Below are positions 42,670 through 50,921 of a DNA stretch of 64,000 nt, in pieces. The notes beneath the pieces are model-generated. The model was given only the letters and a program-made list of their open reading frames with translations, had not been told where the DNA came from and did not search any database. Both the position numbers and the translations under genes were made by a program. The first letter of the stretch is position 1; each line of letters starts with the position of its first letter. The DNA is from Flavobacteriales bacterium ALC-1 (GTDB taxonomy: Bacteria; Bacteroidota; Bacteroidia; Flavobacteriales; Flavobacteriaceae): NCBI GenBank assembly GCA_000171875.1, contig ABHI01000003.1, forward strand, positions 496,001-560,000. The letters are read 5' to 3'.

Positions 42670-42802
42670 GCGTACAACGTGTTTGTGTATGGTTAGTTGC
42701 GTGGTTAAGCAACTAAGTTAGCAAACAAATCACAGATAGAAAATTCCAGCGGAATTTTCGTAAGTAGGCGAGAAGCAATTAATTATACACGGTGTTGGCA
42801 AT
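42670..42802 (-). repeat. attC-like site 15
   Basis: Left arm CGTACAACGTGTTTGTGTAT, right arm AATTAATTATACACGGTGTT, hairpin AAAATTCCAGCGGAATTTT. Main family. The outer GTTGGCAATA matches TATTGCCAAC at site 14. Confidence 0.93.
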
Positions 42803-42814
42803 AGTATTTTATTT

Positions 42815-43273
42815 TCAGTCAAAGAAATGAACATACAAATAAGTCATTTCAGTTTCTTTATTCGTCCACAAGTAATATTCACTAAAAGTATGGTCAAGAA
42901 AATCATTCTTATAATAAATTCGGTCAACGTTTTTATTAGGTAAATCAAACCAACTTGGTGGACTCGCGTCTTTTTCCAAATCCTCAATAATGACTCCAAA
43001 TTTCACATTATTACTTTCGGCAATATTCAGAGGTTGGTCGTGCGCAATAATTTTTTCCAGAACATTTGAGTCGTATGTGAACGACATATAATGAACTTCA
43101 AAATCAAAATATCCTCGATTTTTAAGTTTAATTTTTTTTATAGATTCAGGTGGTTTAAATCCAAAGTTATCTTCAAAAGACGATTCGAGTTTTTCTCTGT
43201 TTTGTGATTCATATGCACAACTATAACTTGTCAAGAATATAATTAAAATCAAAAATTTCAGATGTTTTCTCAA
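42815..43273 (-). CDS. Hypothetical lipoprotein, 152 aa
   Basis: A lipoprotein (IIFLTSYSCAYES, Cys 19). The mature part begins with ESSFEDNFGFKPPESIKKIK and is beta-rich. Not recognised. Sole gene of its cassette. Confidence 0.65.
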   Translation of the reverse strand: MRKHLKFLILIIFLTSYSCAYESQNREKLESSFEDNFGFKPPESIKKIKLKNRGYFDFEVHYMSFTYDSNVLEKIIAHDQPLNIAESNNVKFGVIIEDLEKDASPPSWFDLPNKNVDRIYYKNDFLDHTFSEYYLWTNKETEMTYLYVHFFD

Positions 43274-43295
43274 TTTGCTATAGTTCGTTTATATT

Positions 43296-43431
43296 ATTGC
43301 CAACGGTTTTGTATAAGAATAGTGCGGTTTTGTGTGCGAGGAATTTCCGCAGGAAATTCAGACGTAACAAAAATGCACTAACTCTTGATTAAGCACTAAA
43401 CTACGCATTATTTTTATACGTTGTTGGCAAT
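43296..43431 (-). repeat. attC-like site 14, divergent family
   Basis: Left arm TTGCCAACGGTTTTGTATAA with GAATAGTGCGG; right arm CGCATTATTTTTATACGTTG. The arms pair with G.T wobbles on the plus strand. Inner hairpin GAATTTCCGCAGGAAATTC. The outer GTTGGCAATA matches TATTGCCAAC at site 13. Confidence 0.92.
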
Positions 43432-43462
43432 AGTTATTTTCTAATTCAGACATTTTATTTCG

Positions 43463-44041
43463 CTAGTCAAACAATGTTTTAATTCTTTCCAATATTGAAT
43501 TATTCTTTTTCGCAAAAGTGATTATTTTTTCAGCTCTATCAGCTATATTTTTATAATATTGATAGTCGCTTTCTACCTTTTCGTATTTTTTCCCTAAACT
43601 CTCTCTTTGGTTGTGTGGAAAGTTTAAATCACTATCGTAAATAATTGTTGTCAGCCGTTTTTTCTCAAATCCGTTCCATTTAAATTCTTTTTCATTGACT
43701 ATTTTTTCCAATTCAATTATTAATTCCTCTCGATATTCTTTGTGTTTATCAGATTTGTCAAATTCAGATTCCTTTAATAGGCAAGAGATAGCTGATATTT
43801 GATTTAAATCCGTTGATTTAATCAAAAGTTTAATCAATTCCGTTTGGCTTGGTTTCGGCAACCTGAATAATATTGGATTTCCACCTCCGTGATATTCCGA
43901 CTCAAGAGGAATTTCTATCCATTCAGATTGGTCTCTTTGGTCAATATATTTAGTTTCCCATCCATCACTTTCGATTTCGGTCATTTCCGATGTCAATTTT
44001 TCAATTGATTTTCTATTTGTGATAAAATTCTCGATGTTCAT
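43463..44041 (-). CDS. Hypothetical protein, 192 aa
   Basis: Started at ATG 44041 (MNIENFITNRKSIEKLTSEM), 14 bp after the crossover point. A charged, mostly helical soluble protein (TDLNQISAISCLLKESEFDK). Not recognised. Sole gene of its cassette. Confidence 0.6.
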   Translation of the reverse strand: MNIENFITNRKSIEKLTSEMTEIESDGWETKYIDQRDQSEWIEIPLESEYHGGGNPILFRLPKPSQTELIKLLIKSTDLNQISAISCLLKESEFDKSDKHKEYREELIIELEKIVNEKEFKWNGFEKKRLTTIIYDSDLNFPHNQRESLGKKYEKVESDYQYYKNIADRAEKIITFAKKNNSILERIKTLFD

Positions 44042-44048
44042 TTTAATT

Positions 44049-44247
44049 ATTGCCAACGTTTAGGCTATGGTTAGTACGGGAATTAAAATAACTGAATTTC
44101 CGATTAAGCACTTAGCCAAAACTTTTTATTTTGATTTATCTTTTCATTTTTAAAGCCAAATTAAAAGATTTGGCGGACTTTGTTGAAAGCTTTTAACTTT
44201 GGGTTAAGCACCAAAACCCGTATTAATTATAGCCATTGTTGGCAAAC
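44049..44247 (-). repeat. attC-like site 13, long divergent form
   Basis: A 199-bp site. Arms GGCTATGGTTAGTACGGG (44063-44080) and CCCGTATTAATTATAGCC (44217-44234) pair in all 18 positions on the plus strand, three of them G.T. The ~135-bp interior has further inverted segments. The outer GTTGGCAAAC matches GTTTGCCAAC at site 12. Confidence 0.93.
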
Positions 44248-44249
44248 GT

Positions 44250-44645
44250 TTATTTTTTCTTAATTCTTTTCATTACATATATAAATTCAACAATCGAAAT
44301 AATTATGATTACTGGTAAAAAAAAGAGTTTTAGAAATCTTGAAACTGTCGGATAAGTTATTGGCCATTGCTCAATGTCGATTAAAGCAATAATCATTGGT
44401 AAAACGAAAGCCAGAATAGAGATTGTAATTAAGTGTGATTTTATTCCGTCCATTGTTTTTAACCTTATTGATAGAAACGTCATAATCAAACCAATCAAAC
44501 AGATAATTGGCAGGAAAGAAATATGAAGCATCACGGATTGTGGAACTTCCCAAGAAGGTCCTGTTTGAGAAACAAAAACAACAAAGCTTGTGTAAATAAT
44601 ACATAATAATCCAACAAAAAAAATCAGTTTTACTATTCTGCTCAT
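44250..44645 (-). CDS. Four-helix membrane protein, 131 aa
   Basis: Started at ATG 44645 (MSRIVKLIFFVGLLCIIYTS); the longer frame to 44717 is read-through of the repeat. Four membrane helices (about 5-23, 38-60, 70-90, 103-125). Not recognised. Sole gene of its cassette. Confidence 0.6.
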   Translation of the reverse strand: MSRIVKLIFFVGLLCIIYTSFVVFVSQTGPSWEVPQSVMLHISFLPIICLIGLIMTFLSIRLKTMDGIKSHLITISILAFVLPMIIALIDIEQWPITYPTVSRFLKLFFLPVIIIISIVEFIYVMKRIKKK

Positions 44646-44674
44646 TTTAAAGTTTTGTGTCCGTTTTGAGAATG

Positions 44675-44813
44675 TTTGCCAACGTGTTTGTGTATGGTTA
44701 GTTGCGTGTTTAAGCAACTAATTTAGCAAACAAATCACAGATAGAAAATTCCAGCGGAATTTTCGTAAGTCGGCAGTGAACCAAGCAATTAATTATACAT
44801 GTTGTTAGATACA
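44675..44813 (-). repeat. attC-like site 12
   Basis: Left arm TTGCCAACGTGTTTGTGTAT, right arm AATTAATTATACATGTTGTT, hairpin AAAATTCCAGCGGAATTTT. Main family. The outer GTTAGATACA matches TGTATCTAAC at site 11, the clearest example of complementary cassette ends. Confidence 0.94.
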
Positions 44814-44817
44814 GTTA

Positions 44818-45840
44818 TTATTTAATAGCGTCTTCAAAAGTTGGTCTTTTTCGCTTTCCAGAAATAACCCCGTTTATAATCGATTTGATATTTTTATTTA
44901 CCGAGTCATTGGGCTTTATTTTAATCGCATTGTCTATAGTAACTTTGGCTTCTTGGTCTTTATTGGCTACAAGTAAATTCATAGCGTGATTTCCCATCAC
45001 AGCAAAATCATCAGGTTTTCTTTTTAGAGATTCTTCAGAATAATACAATGCTTTATCAAGGTCTTTCAGATGCATAGCTTCCAATGAGGCTTCCATAGCA
45101 ATTGAATGATTTTCCGATTCAATTTTACATGCATTTTCTAAATGTTCAAGAGCTTCAGAATGTCTTTCTAATCGCTGAAGTGATTTAGATATTAACATCA
45201 TGCTTTGCCAATGTTCAGGGACTATTTCAAGACATTTTTGAAATTCTATTACAGATTTTTCTAGTCTTGATTTTTCTGATTCATTAAGTTTTTTTCTATG
45301 ATATCCGTTAAGTAAAATTAATCCTTCTTGTCTATTTCCAGCTCTTTCAAAAATTTCATTAAACTCTTGATATTTTTTATCCTCTATTTCCTGTTCATCA
45401 ATCTTTTCATAGATTGTTCCGTTCATAAGGTTTTCAATTTCTTTTGGAATTAGTTCCTTTCCATAGTCTGAATAAGGATTAAGGATAAATGTAGCTCCTT
45501 TGGCAACTCTAAATAGGTCCTGACCTTTTAAACTCATATAGGGCACTTCTTCTTTTATTATTCCTTTATCAAAAATTCTATTTGTTGAAGTGAAAATTGG
45601 AATTTGTCCTTCTTCAAAGGTTACAAATCGAACAACTGTGTCCTCCTCCAATGTTTGAATTCCTTCTTCAGAATTTGAATGTTCATCGGTCAATACAAAC
45701 AATTGGTTCCATAGTAACTTTTGATAAAATTCCTTTTGAGCAGATATTTCAGATGAAGCTCGTTTTAAGCTTTGTTCTAATTCATTTTCTGGAAATGTTG
45801 AGTCAGTTTTCTTTTTCTTAAATATGTCAAATATTCCCAT
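44818..45840 (-). CDS. SseB-like N-terminal domain with TPR repeats
   Basis: Started at ATG 45840 (MGIFDIFKKKKTD). A 340-residue protein. Residues ~15-140 resemble the SseB N-terminal domain (ENELEQSLKRASSEISAQKE, then ...WNQLFVLTDE... and FRVAKGATFILNPYSDYGKE). Residues ~160-330 are TPR-like helical repeats (CLEIVPEHWQSMMLISKSLQ). SseB-fold proteins occur as immunity proteins in polymorphic toxin systems. The frame upstream to 45900 reads through the repeat. Sole gene of its cassette. Confidence 0.75.
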   Translation of the reverse strand: MGIFDIFKKKKTDSTFPENELEQSLKRASSEISAQKEFYQKLLWNQLFVLTDEHSNSEEGIQTLEEDTVVRFVTFEEGQIPIFTSTNRIFDKGIIKEEVPYMSLKGQDLFRVAKGATFILNPYSDYGKELIPKEIENLMNGTIYEKIDEQEIEDKKYQEFNEIFERAGNRQEGLILLNGYHRKKLNESEKSRLEKSVIEFQKCLEIVPEHWQSMMLISKSLQRLERHSEALEHLENACKIESENHSIAMEASLEAMHLKDLDKALYYSEESLKRKPDDFAVMGNHAMNLLVANKDQEAKVTIDNAIKIKPNDSVNKNIKSIINGVISGKRKRPTFEDAIK

Positions 45841-45856
45841 TCGTTTTGTTCTAATT

Positions 45857-45993
45857 GTATCTAACGTGTTTGTGTATGATTTCGTTGCGTGTTTCAGCAA
45901 CTAAATTAGCAAATACAAACCGAATAGAAAATCCGCTAGGATTTTCGTAAGTAGGCGAGTACTAGCAATGAATTATACACGGTGTTGTAAAAC
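45857..45993 (-). repeat. attC-like site 11
   Basis: Left arm TATCTAACGTGTTTGTGTAT with GATTTCGTTGCG; right arm TAGCAATGAATTATACACGG. GATTTCGTT/AATGAATT family, hairpin GAAAATCCGCTAGGATTTTC. The outer GTTGTAAAAC matches GTTTTACAAC at site 10. Confidence 0.94.
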
Positions 45994-45998
45994 GTTTT

Positions 45999-46439
45999 TT
46001 ATTTCGGCCAATTAGGGTTTTCTCCACTATCGTCAAACAAATAACCAAATTCAATATCTGTAACTACTCCATATTCCTCATTGAGAGTTGTCCAGATATT
46101 TTCATTAAAATATGAGTTGAAAGTGAAATAATCTTCCTCATTCCAATTTTCTTTATTCAATTCATATGATTTGAAAACGTCTTCGATTTGAATTCCGATT
46201 ATTGGATTTCCATTTATTTCAATTTTTGGATTAGCGACTCTTATGTAGCCTAACTTTCCATTATATTCATTGTAGAATGTCAATCTCAATTTTAACTCGT
46301 CATATTGGTAAACACGATTTTTGTCCTCGTCATCCTCATCTACCACTATCTTATTCGGTTTACCAATCAAATTCAAGATTTGACTTTCGGTCATTCCAAA
46401 TTTGATGTCATTAATTCCGATTCCAGGTTTGATTGTCAT
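45999..46439 (-). CDS. Hypothetical protein, 146 aa, immunity-like
   Basis: A soluble acidic protein (MTIKPGIGINDIKFGMTESQ, ...ILNLIGKPNK...). The start recalls SmpA/BamE-like or immunity folds where GxxxxxV/MTxxQxxxxLGxP is common; I cannot decide. It lies 13 bp after another acidic gene in the same cassette. Confidence 0.6.
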   Translation of the reverse strand: MTIKPGIGINDIKFGMTESQILNLIGKPNKIVVDEDDEDKNRVYQYDELKLRLTFYNEYNGKLGYIRVANPKIEINGNPIIGIQIEDVFKSYELNKENWNEEDYFTFNSYFNENIWTTLNEEYGVVTDIEFGYLFDDSGENPNWPK

Positions 46440-46451
46440 TATGATATTTTA

Positions 46452-46904
46452 TTAATTCCGTTCTTTAAGTCGCTTTAATAAATCAACTAAATGTTGTTCA
46501 GAATGTGTTCGCATTGAAAATTCAAAATGCCATAGAGCATCATTTTTGCTCGTATTTTCTATTCTCCACTTAACTGCTAATAAATCCTTTATTATGTCAG
46601 TTAAATCATCTAATTCATCGCCACAAGCTGTCTCAATGTTCGGTTCCATTTTGTTTGAATCCAAAACCATACTATACCAATCGAAATCTGGAAAATTAGA
46701 TTTAACATTTTGCTTTATTTCATTATAATCAAAATCTGGTTCTTCAGCATAATCTGTTTCATCGAATTCAAATTCCACATTTAGATATTCCAAGTAAATT
46801 CCGGCTAATAGTTTTTTTAGGACGTCAGCTTTATCGGTCAAATCCACTTTTGGATTGATTCCGAATTCCGTGATTTTGTCTATTAATTTTCTTAAATCAC
46901 TCAA
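46452..46904 (-). CDS. Hypothetical acidic protein, 150 aa
   Basis: A very acidic soluble protein (FEFDETDYAEEPDFDYNEIK) with a C-terminal IENTSKNDALWHFEFSMRTH segment. I associate such sequences with immunity proteins of the DUF5063/CdiI-like sort but cannot assign a family. First gene of a two-gene cassette. Confidence 0.6.
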   Translation of the reverse strand: MSDLRKLIDKITEFGINPKVDLTDKADVLKKLLAGIYLEYLNVEFEFDETDYAEEPDFDYNEIKQNVKSNFPDFDWYSMVLDSNKMEPNIETACGDELDDLTDIIKDLLAVKWRIENTSKNDALWHFEFSMRTHSEQHLVDLLKRLKERN

Positions 46905-46925
46905 TGTTTGTTGATTTGGTCAAAT

Positions 46926-47065
46926 GTTTTACAACGTGTTTGTGTATGATTTCGTTGCGTGTTTCAGCAACTAATTTAGCAAACAAATCACAGATAGAAA
47001 ATCCCAGCGGAATTTTCGTAAGTCGGCAGTGACCAAGCAATGAATTATACACGTTGTTACCTGCT
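46926..47065 (-). repeat. attC-like site 10, hybrid
   Basis: The left half (GATTTCGTTGCGTGTTTCAG) is of the GATTTCGTT family, while the inner part (AAATCACAGATAGAAAAT) is of the main family; the right arm is CAATGAATTATACACGTTGT. A recombinant site. The outer GTTACCTGC matches GCAGGTAAC at site 9. Confidence 0.93.
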
Positions 47066-47094
47066 GGCTTTTACTTTTAATAGATTAATTATAA

Positions 47095-47343
47095 TTATAA
47101 AAAAGATGGAATTTTATTTGTCCAAATCATAAGTAGCCAAATTAATGTCATACCAATTATAATATAGTCAACTACCTTCTTTTTAGTACTTGAGAAAAAC
47201 CAATGTACATCAGTTGTAAGTTTAGGGTTGGTTTTATCCAGACTTGATTTTAGCCTATTATTTATATCTCTCATCATTCTAATAAGGATGAACATTCCTA
47301 TTATCCAAACAATCGTAATGATCAATTTTTCTTCTATTTCCAT
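47095..47343 (-). CDS. Small membrane protein, 82 aa
   Basis: Two membrane helices (about 5-22 and 58-76) around a polar loop. Not recognised. It shares a cassette with the lipoprotein gene upstream; the intervening 65 bp hold a scar of a lost repeat (GTTATCTGCTGGCTTTTT). Confidence 0.55.
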   Translation of the reverse strand: MEIEEKLIITIVWIIGMFILIRMMRDINNRLKSSLDKTNPKLTTDVHWFFSSTKKKVVDYIIIGMTLIWLLMIWTNKIPSFL

Positions 47344-47408
47344 TCTTGTATTCGCTCTTTATATATAAAAGTAGTTATCTGCTGGCTTTTTATTTCACTC
47401 TTTAATTA
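47344..47408 (-). repeat. Scar of a lost attC-like site
   Basis: The stretch GTAGTTATCTGCTGGCTTTT (47370-47389) matches the start of a cassette border (GTTACCTGCTGGCTTTT at 47056-47072), but no repeat body is present. It suggests two cassettes joined by loss of the site between them. Confidence 0.5.
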
Positions 47409-47819
47409 TTATTTTTTAAGATGCTTTTGAACGGCTTCAAAAAACTTATCATTCGTGAAACGACTAATTCCTTTGTCATCTTCCAATAGAATGATTTTTC
47501 CATTGCTATTACTATAGAAATTTGATATAGTAATATTTTTGCCGTCTATTTTTTGTAATTCTAGTCTAATGTAGCCTTTGTTCGATGCAATTATGCCATC
47601 TGCCAATTGTTCAGATTTTTTAAAGACACCAATCAAATTATTAATCTCAATTGAGTCCATTATATTAGCATTATCGGCGATGTTTGGAATTCCTTTGTAA
47701 CCTCTATTTGAAATGATTATTTTCTCTATGTCTGATAGGTCAAATTCAGTCAATGGCCTATCATTCATACAAGAAATTGAGGTTAAAATTAAAATCAAAA
47801 ACAATAGTTTATTTTTCAT
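47409..47819 (-). CDS. Hypothetical lipoprotein, 136 aa
   Basis: A lipoprotein (LILTSISCMNDR, Cys 17), with a beta-rich mature part (IIASNKGYIRLELQKIDGKN). Not recognised. First gene of its cassette. Confidence 0.65.
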   Translation of the reverse strand: MKNKLLFLILILTSISCMNDRPLTEFDLSDIEKIIISNRGYKGIPNIADNANIMDSIEINNLIGVFKKSEQLADGIIASNKGYIRLELQKIDGKNITISNFYSNSNGKIILLEDDKGISRFTNDKFFEAVQKHLKK

Positions 47820-47828
47820 TTTTCAGCT

Positions 47829-47967
47829 TGCAGGTAACGTGTTTGTATATGGAAAGTTGCGGGTTTGCGTGCAAGGAATTTCCGAAGGAAATTCAGACGT
47901 AGCAAACGTGCAACGACCTTTTGATTTAGCCAAAACCAGCAATTTTTTATATACGGTGTTGGCAACT
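47829..47967 (-). repeat. attC-like site 9, divergent family
   Basis: Left arm CAGGTAACGTGTTTGTATAT with GGAAAGTTGCGGG; right arm TTTTTTATATACGGTGTTGG. Hairpin GAATTTCCGAAGGAAATTC. The outer GTTGGCAAC matches GTTGCCAAC at site 8. Confidence 0.92.
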
Positions 47968-47968
47968 G

Positions 47969-48415
47969 TTATTTTATTTTTTCAATTCCTTTCATTCCGC
48001 CATATTTGTCAAAAATCCGCTCTAATTGTTCAACTGAATTTTTAAAATATGATTGGTCACTATTGAAATCAAACTCCAATTTATTATCAATTCCTAAATT
48101 CTCTTGATAGGTTCCCCAAATTGAAATTTTTCCAGAATCATATTTGACAGTCAATTTCAGATTTTTTTCATAAGAGTCAAATTCCGCAACGCTATTCAAT
48201 TCCGATTGACAGATTTTTAGTTTTTCATAAAATTTGAATAGTTCGCCAGTCGAAGTATAAAAGTTACTTTTCACTAAATAAGAGCCAACTCTAATTTCAA
48301 TTCCGACAACGCATTCATAACCTCCTTTGAAACAAGTTTTATCCGGAAAGTCAAAAGTCTTTTCAATTCCAATAGTTATAATTCCGTTTTCACCTTTTAG
48401 TGCAAATTCTTCCAT
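47969..48415 (-). CDS. DUF6228-like protein, possibly immunity
   Basis: A 148-residue soluble protein (FALKGENGIITIGIEKTFDF, GYECVVGIEIRVGSYLVKSN, LKLTVKYDSGKISIWGTYQE). The layout matches what I recall of the DUF6228 family, which often occurs among immunity proteins of toxin systems; the assignment is moderate. Sole gene of its cassette, no toxin nearby. Confidence 0.65.
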   Translation of the reverse strand: MEEFALKGENGIITIGIEKTFDFPDKTCFKGGYECVVGIEIRVGSYLVKSNFYTSTGELFKFYEKLKICQSELNSVAEFDSYEKNLKLTVKYDSGKISIWGTYQENLGIDNKLEFDFNSDQSYFKNSVEQLERIFDKYGGMKGIEKIK

Positions 48416-48445
48416 TATTCATCTTGAGTACGTTTCCGCTAATTG

Positions 48446-48582
48446 TTGCCAACGGCTGCGTGTATGGTTCAGTTGCGTTGGCTAGGACTAAGTTAGTAAA
48501 CAAAAACGAACCAGAGGAAATTCCGAAGGAATTTCCAAGTAGGCGATAATCAAGCAATTGATTATACACGTTGTTGGCATGT
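48446..48582 (-). repeat. attC-like site 8
   Basis: Left arm TTGCCAACGGCTGCGTGTAT with GGTTCAGTTGCGTTGGC; right arm AGCAATTGATTATACACGTT. Hairpin GAAATTCCGAAGGAATTTCC. Same subfamily as site 25. The outer GTTGGCATG matches CATGCCAAC at site 7. Confidence 0.93.
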
Positions 48583-48589
48583 CGTTATT

Positions 48590-49246
48590 TTAAGTAACAT
48601 AACTTGTTAGATTCCAAAAAACATGAAAGATTATAGATGGTCCAATAGATTTTGATTTGTATAATAGAACTCCAGAAATAAAACCTCCAAATAATGCAAT
48701 ATATGCATGATGCAAGCTAAAATCCATAGACTCAAAAAAGATTGAAACTATATTAATATGAATGGATGCAAATAAAATTGATGATAGTAAAATAGAGTTA
48801 AACGGTTTGTAAAATTTAACTAATTCATTTTGTAAATAATTTCGAAAGAACAATTCTTCGATTATTGGAATTATTATTATTGAAGACAATATATTGACAT
48901 GTGTCAATTGCTGTAATCTGAAATCAATTTTGAAAATATCATCAGATATTTCTTGATAATAAATAATATTTAGGAAAGATTGAAAGAAAACAAATCCAAT
49001 TCCGAGTATTATACTAATAAAATAATATTTATTATCTGTTTGATAAAGTTTTAATAAGTCACTACGATTTATTTTTTTAAATATGAAAATCAAAAGTGAT
49101 AGGGCAATTGTGGAATCAATTAAGCGTGAAATTTTTAACAAACCTGAATATTCGTCGTCATAAGGAATTAATAAAATCCAACAGCTTAAAACCCCAAGAG
49201 ATACATAAAATATTAATGTTAAAAGTATTGATTTTGGGTATTTCAT
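48590..49246 (-). CDS. CPBP-family intramembrane metalloprotease
   Basis: A 218-residue protein with about six membrane helices. The CPBP (Abi/CAAX-like) motifs are present: EELFFRNYL (about residue 130; EExxxR), SILFASIHINIVS (about 160; HxxxN-like) and HVFWNL near the end (about 208). Such enzymes process membrane proteins and can give bacteriocin self-immunity. No peptide or bacteriocin gene is adjacent. Sole gene of its cassette. Confidence 0.85.
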   Translation of the reverse strand: MKYPKSILLTLIFYVSLGVLSCWILLIPYDDEYSGLLKISRLIDSTIALSLLIFIFKKINRSDLLKLYQTDNKYYFISIILGIGFVFFQSFLNIIYYQEISDDIFKIDFRLQQLTHVNILSSIIIIPIIEELFFRNYLQNELVKFYKPFNSILLSSILFASIHINIVSIFFESMDFSLHHAYIALFGGFISGVLLYKSKSIGPSIIFHVFWNLTSYVT

Positions 49247-49254
49247 TCTTTAAT

Positions 49255-49395
49255 GCATGCCAACGTGTTTGTGTATGGTTAGTTGCGTGGTTAAGCAACT
49301 AAGTTAGCAAACAAAAACGTGCCAGAGAAAATTCCGAAGGAATTTTCCAAGTAGGCACTTGCCCAAGCAATTGACTATACACGTTGTTGTGGTTA
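49255..49395 (-). repeat. attC-like site 7
   Basis: Left arm ATGCCAACGTGTTTGTGTAT, right arm AATTGACTATACACGTTGTT, hairpin GAAAATTCCGAAGGAATTTT. Main family. The outer GTTGTGGTTA matches TAACCACAAC at site 6. Confidence 0.94.
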
Positions 49396-50073
49396 GTTAT
49401 TTCTTTTTTGGTTTTTAAAAACTCCGCTACTTTTTTCATAAAGTTCAGTTATGATTTCAAATTCATCAACCCAATTAAAATCCTTTTTCCAGTCAATATT
49501 TTCATTTTTAAATATTTGCTTAATTAAATTCTGAATTTCATAATCTATTTTAAATTTGATTTTATGAAGATTTTCAATCATAATTTTAAAGCCTAGAAAC
49601 CATTTCTCATTTAATACATATTCGTTACAATCTTTAAGGATTTTTTCAACACTATTTCGAATTACTACATCGCTATTTTCTTTTGGACTATAAACGAATT
49701 GGGCAAGAGATAAATTCTCGACTTTTCTAACTAGGCGTCTAGTGTTTTCTTGTCCGCTTATTTTCAAATTCAGTTTGTTACTTAGATTTCCAAGATTGAA
49801 ATCACTTCCTTTCTCTTTTGGGTTATATCCGTTTTTTAGTCCATAGATAATTGTTTGTCGAACAATGAAGGGCGTTATAGGATTCGGAAATTCATAAGAA
49901 GTTGTATTATCTGTATCGTAGTTGAATTGCGCAAATAGCTTTTGACCGTTAATTTCGGCTGACATAATTGATAAATCAATCCATTTGTTATATCCTGATT
50001 TCCCTTTGGCAATCCATAGATATTTATGATTGTCAACTGTTATTTTTCTAGATTTTTTCTTTGGAAACGACAT
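49393..50073 (-). CDS. Hypothetical protein, 226 aa
   Basis: A soluble basic protein (KKKSRKITVDNHKYLWIAKG). The N-terminal half is beta-rich and the C-terminal half helical (KIKFKIDYEIQNLIKQIFKN). I do not recognise the family. Sole gene of its cassette. Confidence 0.6.
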   Translation of the reverse strand: MSFPKKKSRKITVDNHKYLWIAKGKSGYNKWIDLSIMSAEINGQKLFAQFNYDTDNTTSYEFPNPITPFIVRQTIIYGLKNGYNPKEKGSDFNLGNLSNKLNLKISGQENTRRLVRKVENLSLAQFVYSPKENSDVVIRNSVEKILKDCNEYVLNEKWFLGFKIMIENLHKIKFKIDYEIQNLIKQIFKNENIDWKKDFNWVDEFEIITELYEKSSGVFKNQKRNN

Positions 50074-50083
50074 TTTTTCTAAT

Positions 50084-50221
50084 TAACCACAACGTGTTTG
50101 TGTATGATTTCGTTGCGTGTTTCAGCAACTAATTTAGCAAATACAAACCGAATAGAAAATCCGCGAGGATTTTCGTAAGTAGGCGAGTACTAGCAATGAA
50201 TTATACACGTTGTTGTAGCAC
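50084..50221 (-). repeat. attC-like site 6
   Basis: Left arm ACCACAACGTGTTTGTGTAT with GATTTCGTTGCG; right arm TAGCAATGAATTATACACGT. Hairpin GAAAATCCGCGAGGATTTTC. The outer GTTGTAGCAC matches GTGCTACAAC at site 5. Confidence 0.94.
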
Positions 50222-50225
50222 GTTT

Positions 50226-50771
50226 TTATTTCCTTTGTGATAATATAATATCATTAATTTTCTCCAAACATTTAAATCTTATTCGATTATTTCCCCAATG
50301 AAAAGAGTTCATTTTTTTCTCATTTGTTATGTCAAATTCTATTTTCTCTCCGTTATAACTTTCGTCATCTTTTGCACCAATTACAGGTGTTATTTCAATC
50401 ATTGCGTCAGGATTATTAATAGAGTCATTTGAATGAGTCAGAAACCTTTCAGATAAGTGAATTTCTTTAATAAATGGTCTCCAACCTTTTTTATAACTTA
50501 AGTTTCCTTTTATTCGGTAGTTTATAAGAGATTTACTGTTGAAAAGGTTCAATTTACTGTCAATTATCTTAACTTCAAAAGTGTCAACATTCAGAGCCTC
50601 TTGTTTAGACCACCATCCGATTGAGTGAGTTTCAGTTATTTCAACTTTAGGATTTCTCGGTTCAGTCGATAAACTATAGAGCAATAATTTTGGTAGAAGA
50701 AAATAATAAGCCAAAGTAAGAATGACTAAAATCAGTCCGCTCCATATTAATATTTTTTTCTTTTTCGTCAT
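50226..50771 (-). CDS. Hypothetical membrane-anchored protein, 181 aa
   Basis: Started at ATG 50771 (MTKKKKILIWSGLILVILTL); the frame to 50864 reads through the repeat. One N-terminal membrane helix (about 6-27), then an extracytoplasmic beta-rich domain. Not recognised. Sole gene of its cassette. Confidence 0.6.
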   Translation of the reverse strand: MTKKKKILIWSGLILVILTLAYYFLLPKLLLYSLSTEPRNPKVEITETHSIGWWSKQEALNVDTFEVKIIDSKLNLFNSKSLINYRIKGNLSYKKGWRPFIKEIHLSERFLTHSNDSINNPDAMIEITPVIGAKDDESYNGEKIEFDITNEKKMNSFHWGNNRIRFKCLEKINDIILSQRK

Positions 50772-50782
50772 TTTGGTCAAAT

Positions 50783-50918
50783 GTGCTACAACGGTTTTGT
50801 GTATGGCTCGTTGCAGAAAATCAGCTATGATTTTCCGCCGTAACCGAAATATAGCAAATTGCAATGAATTCCGATTAGGAATTCAGCCGCAATGAGCTAT
50901 ACACGTTGTTGTAGTGCG
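50783..50918 (-). repeat. attC-like site 5
   Basis: Left arm GCTACAACGGTTTTGTGTAT with GGCTCGTTGCAG; right arm GCAATGAGCTATACACGTTG. Two inner hairpins as in site 16. The outer GTTGTAGTGC matches GCACTACAAC at site 4. Confidence 0.94.
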
Positions 50919-50921
50919 TTT

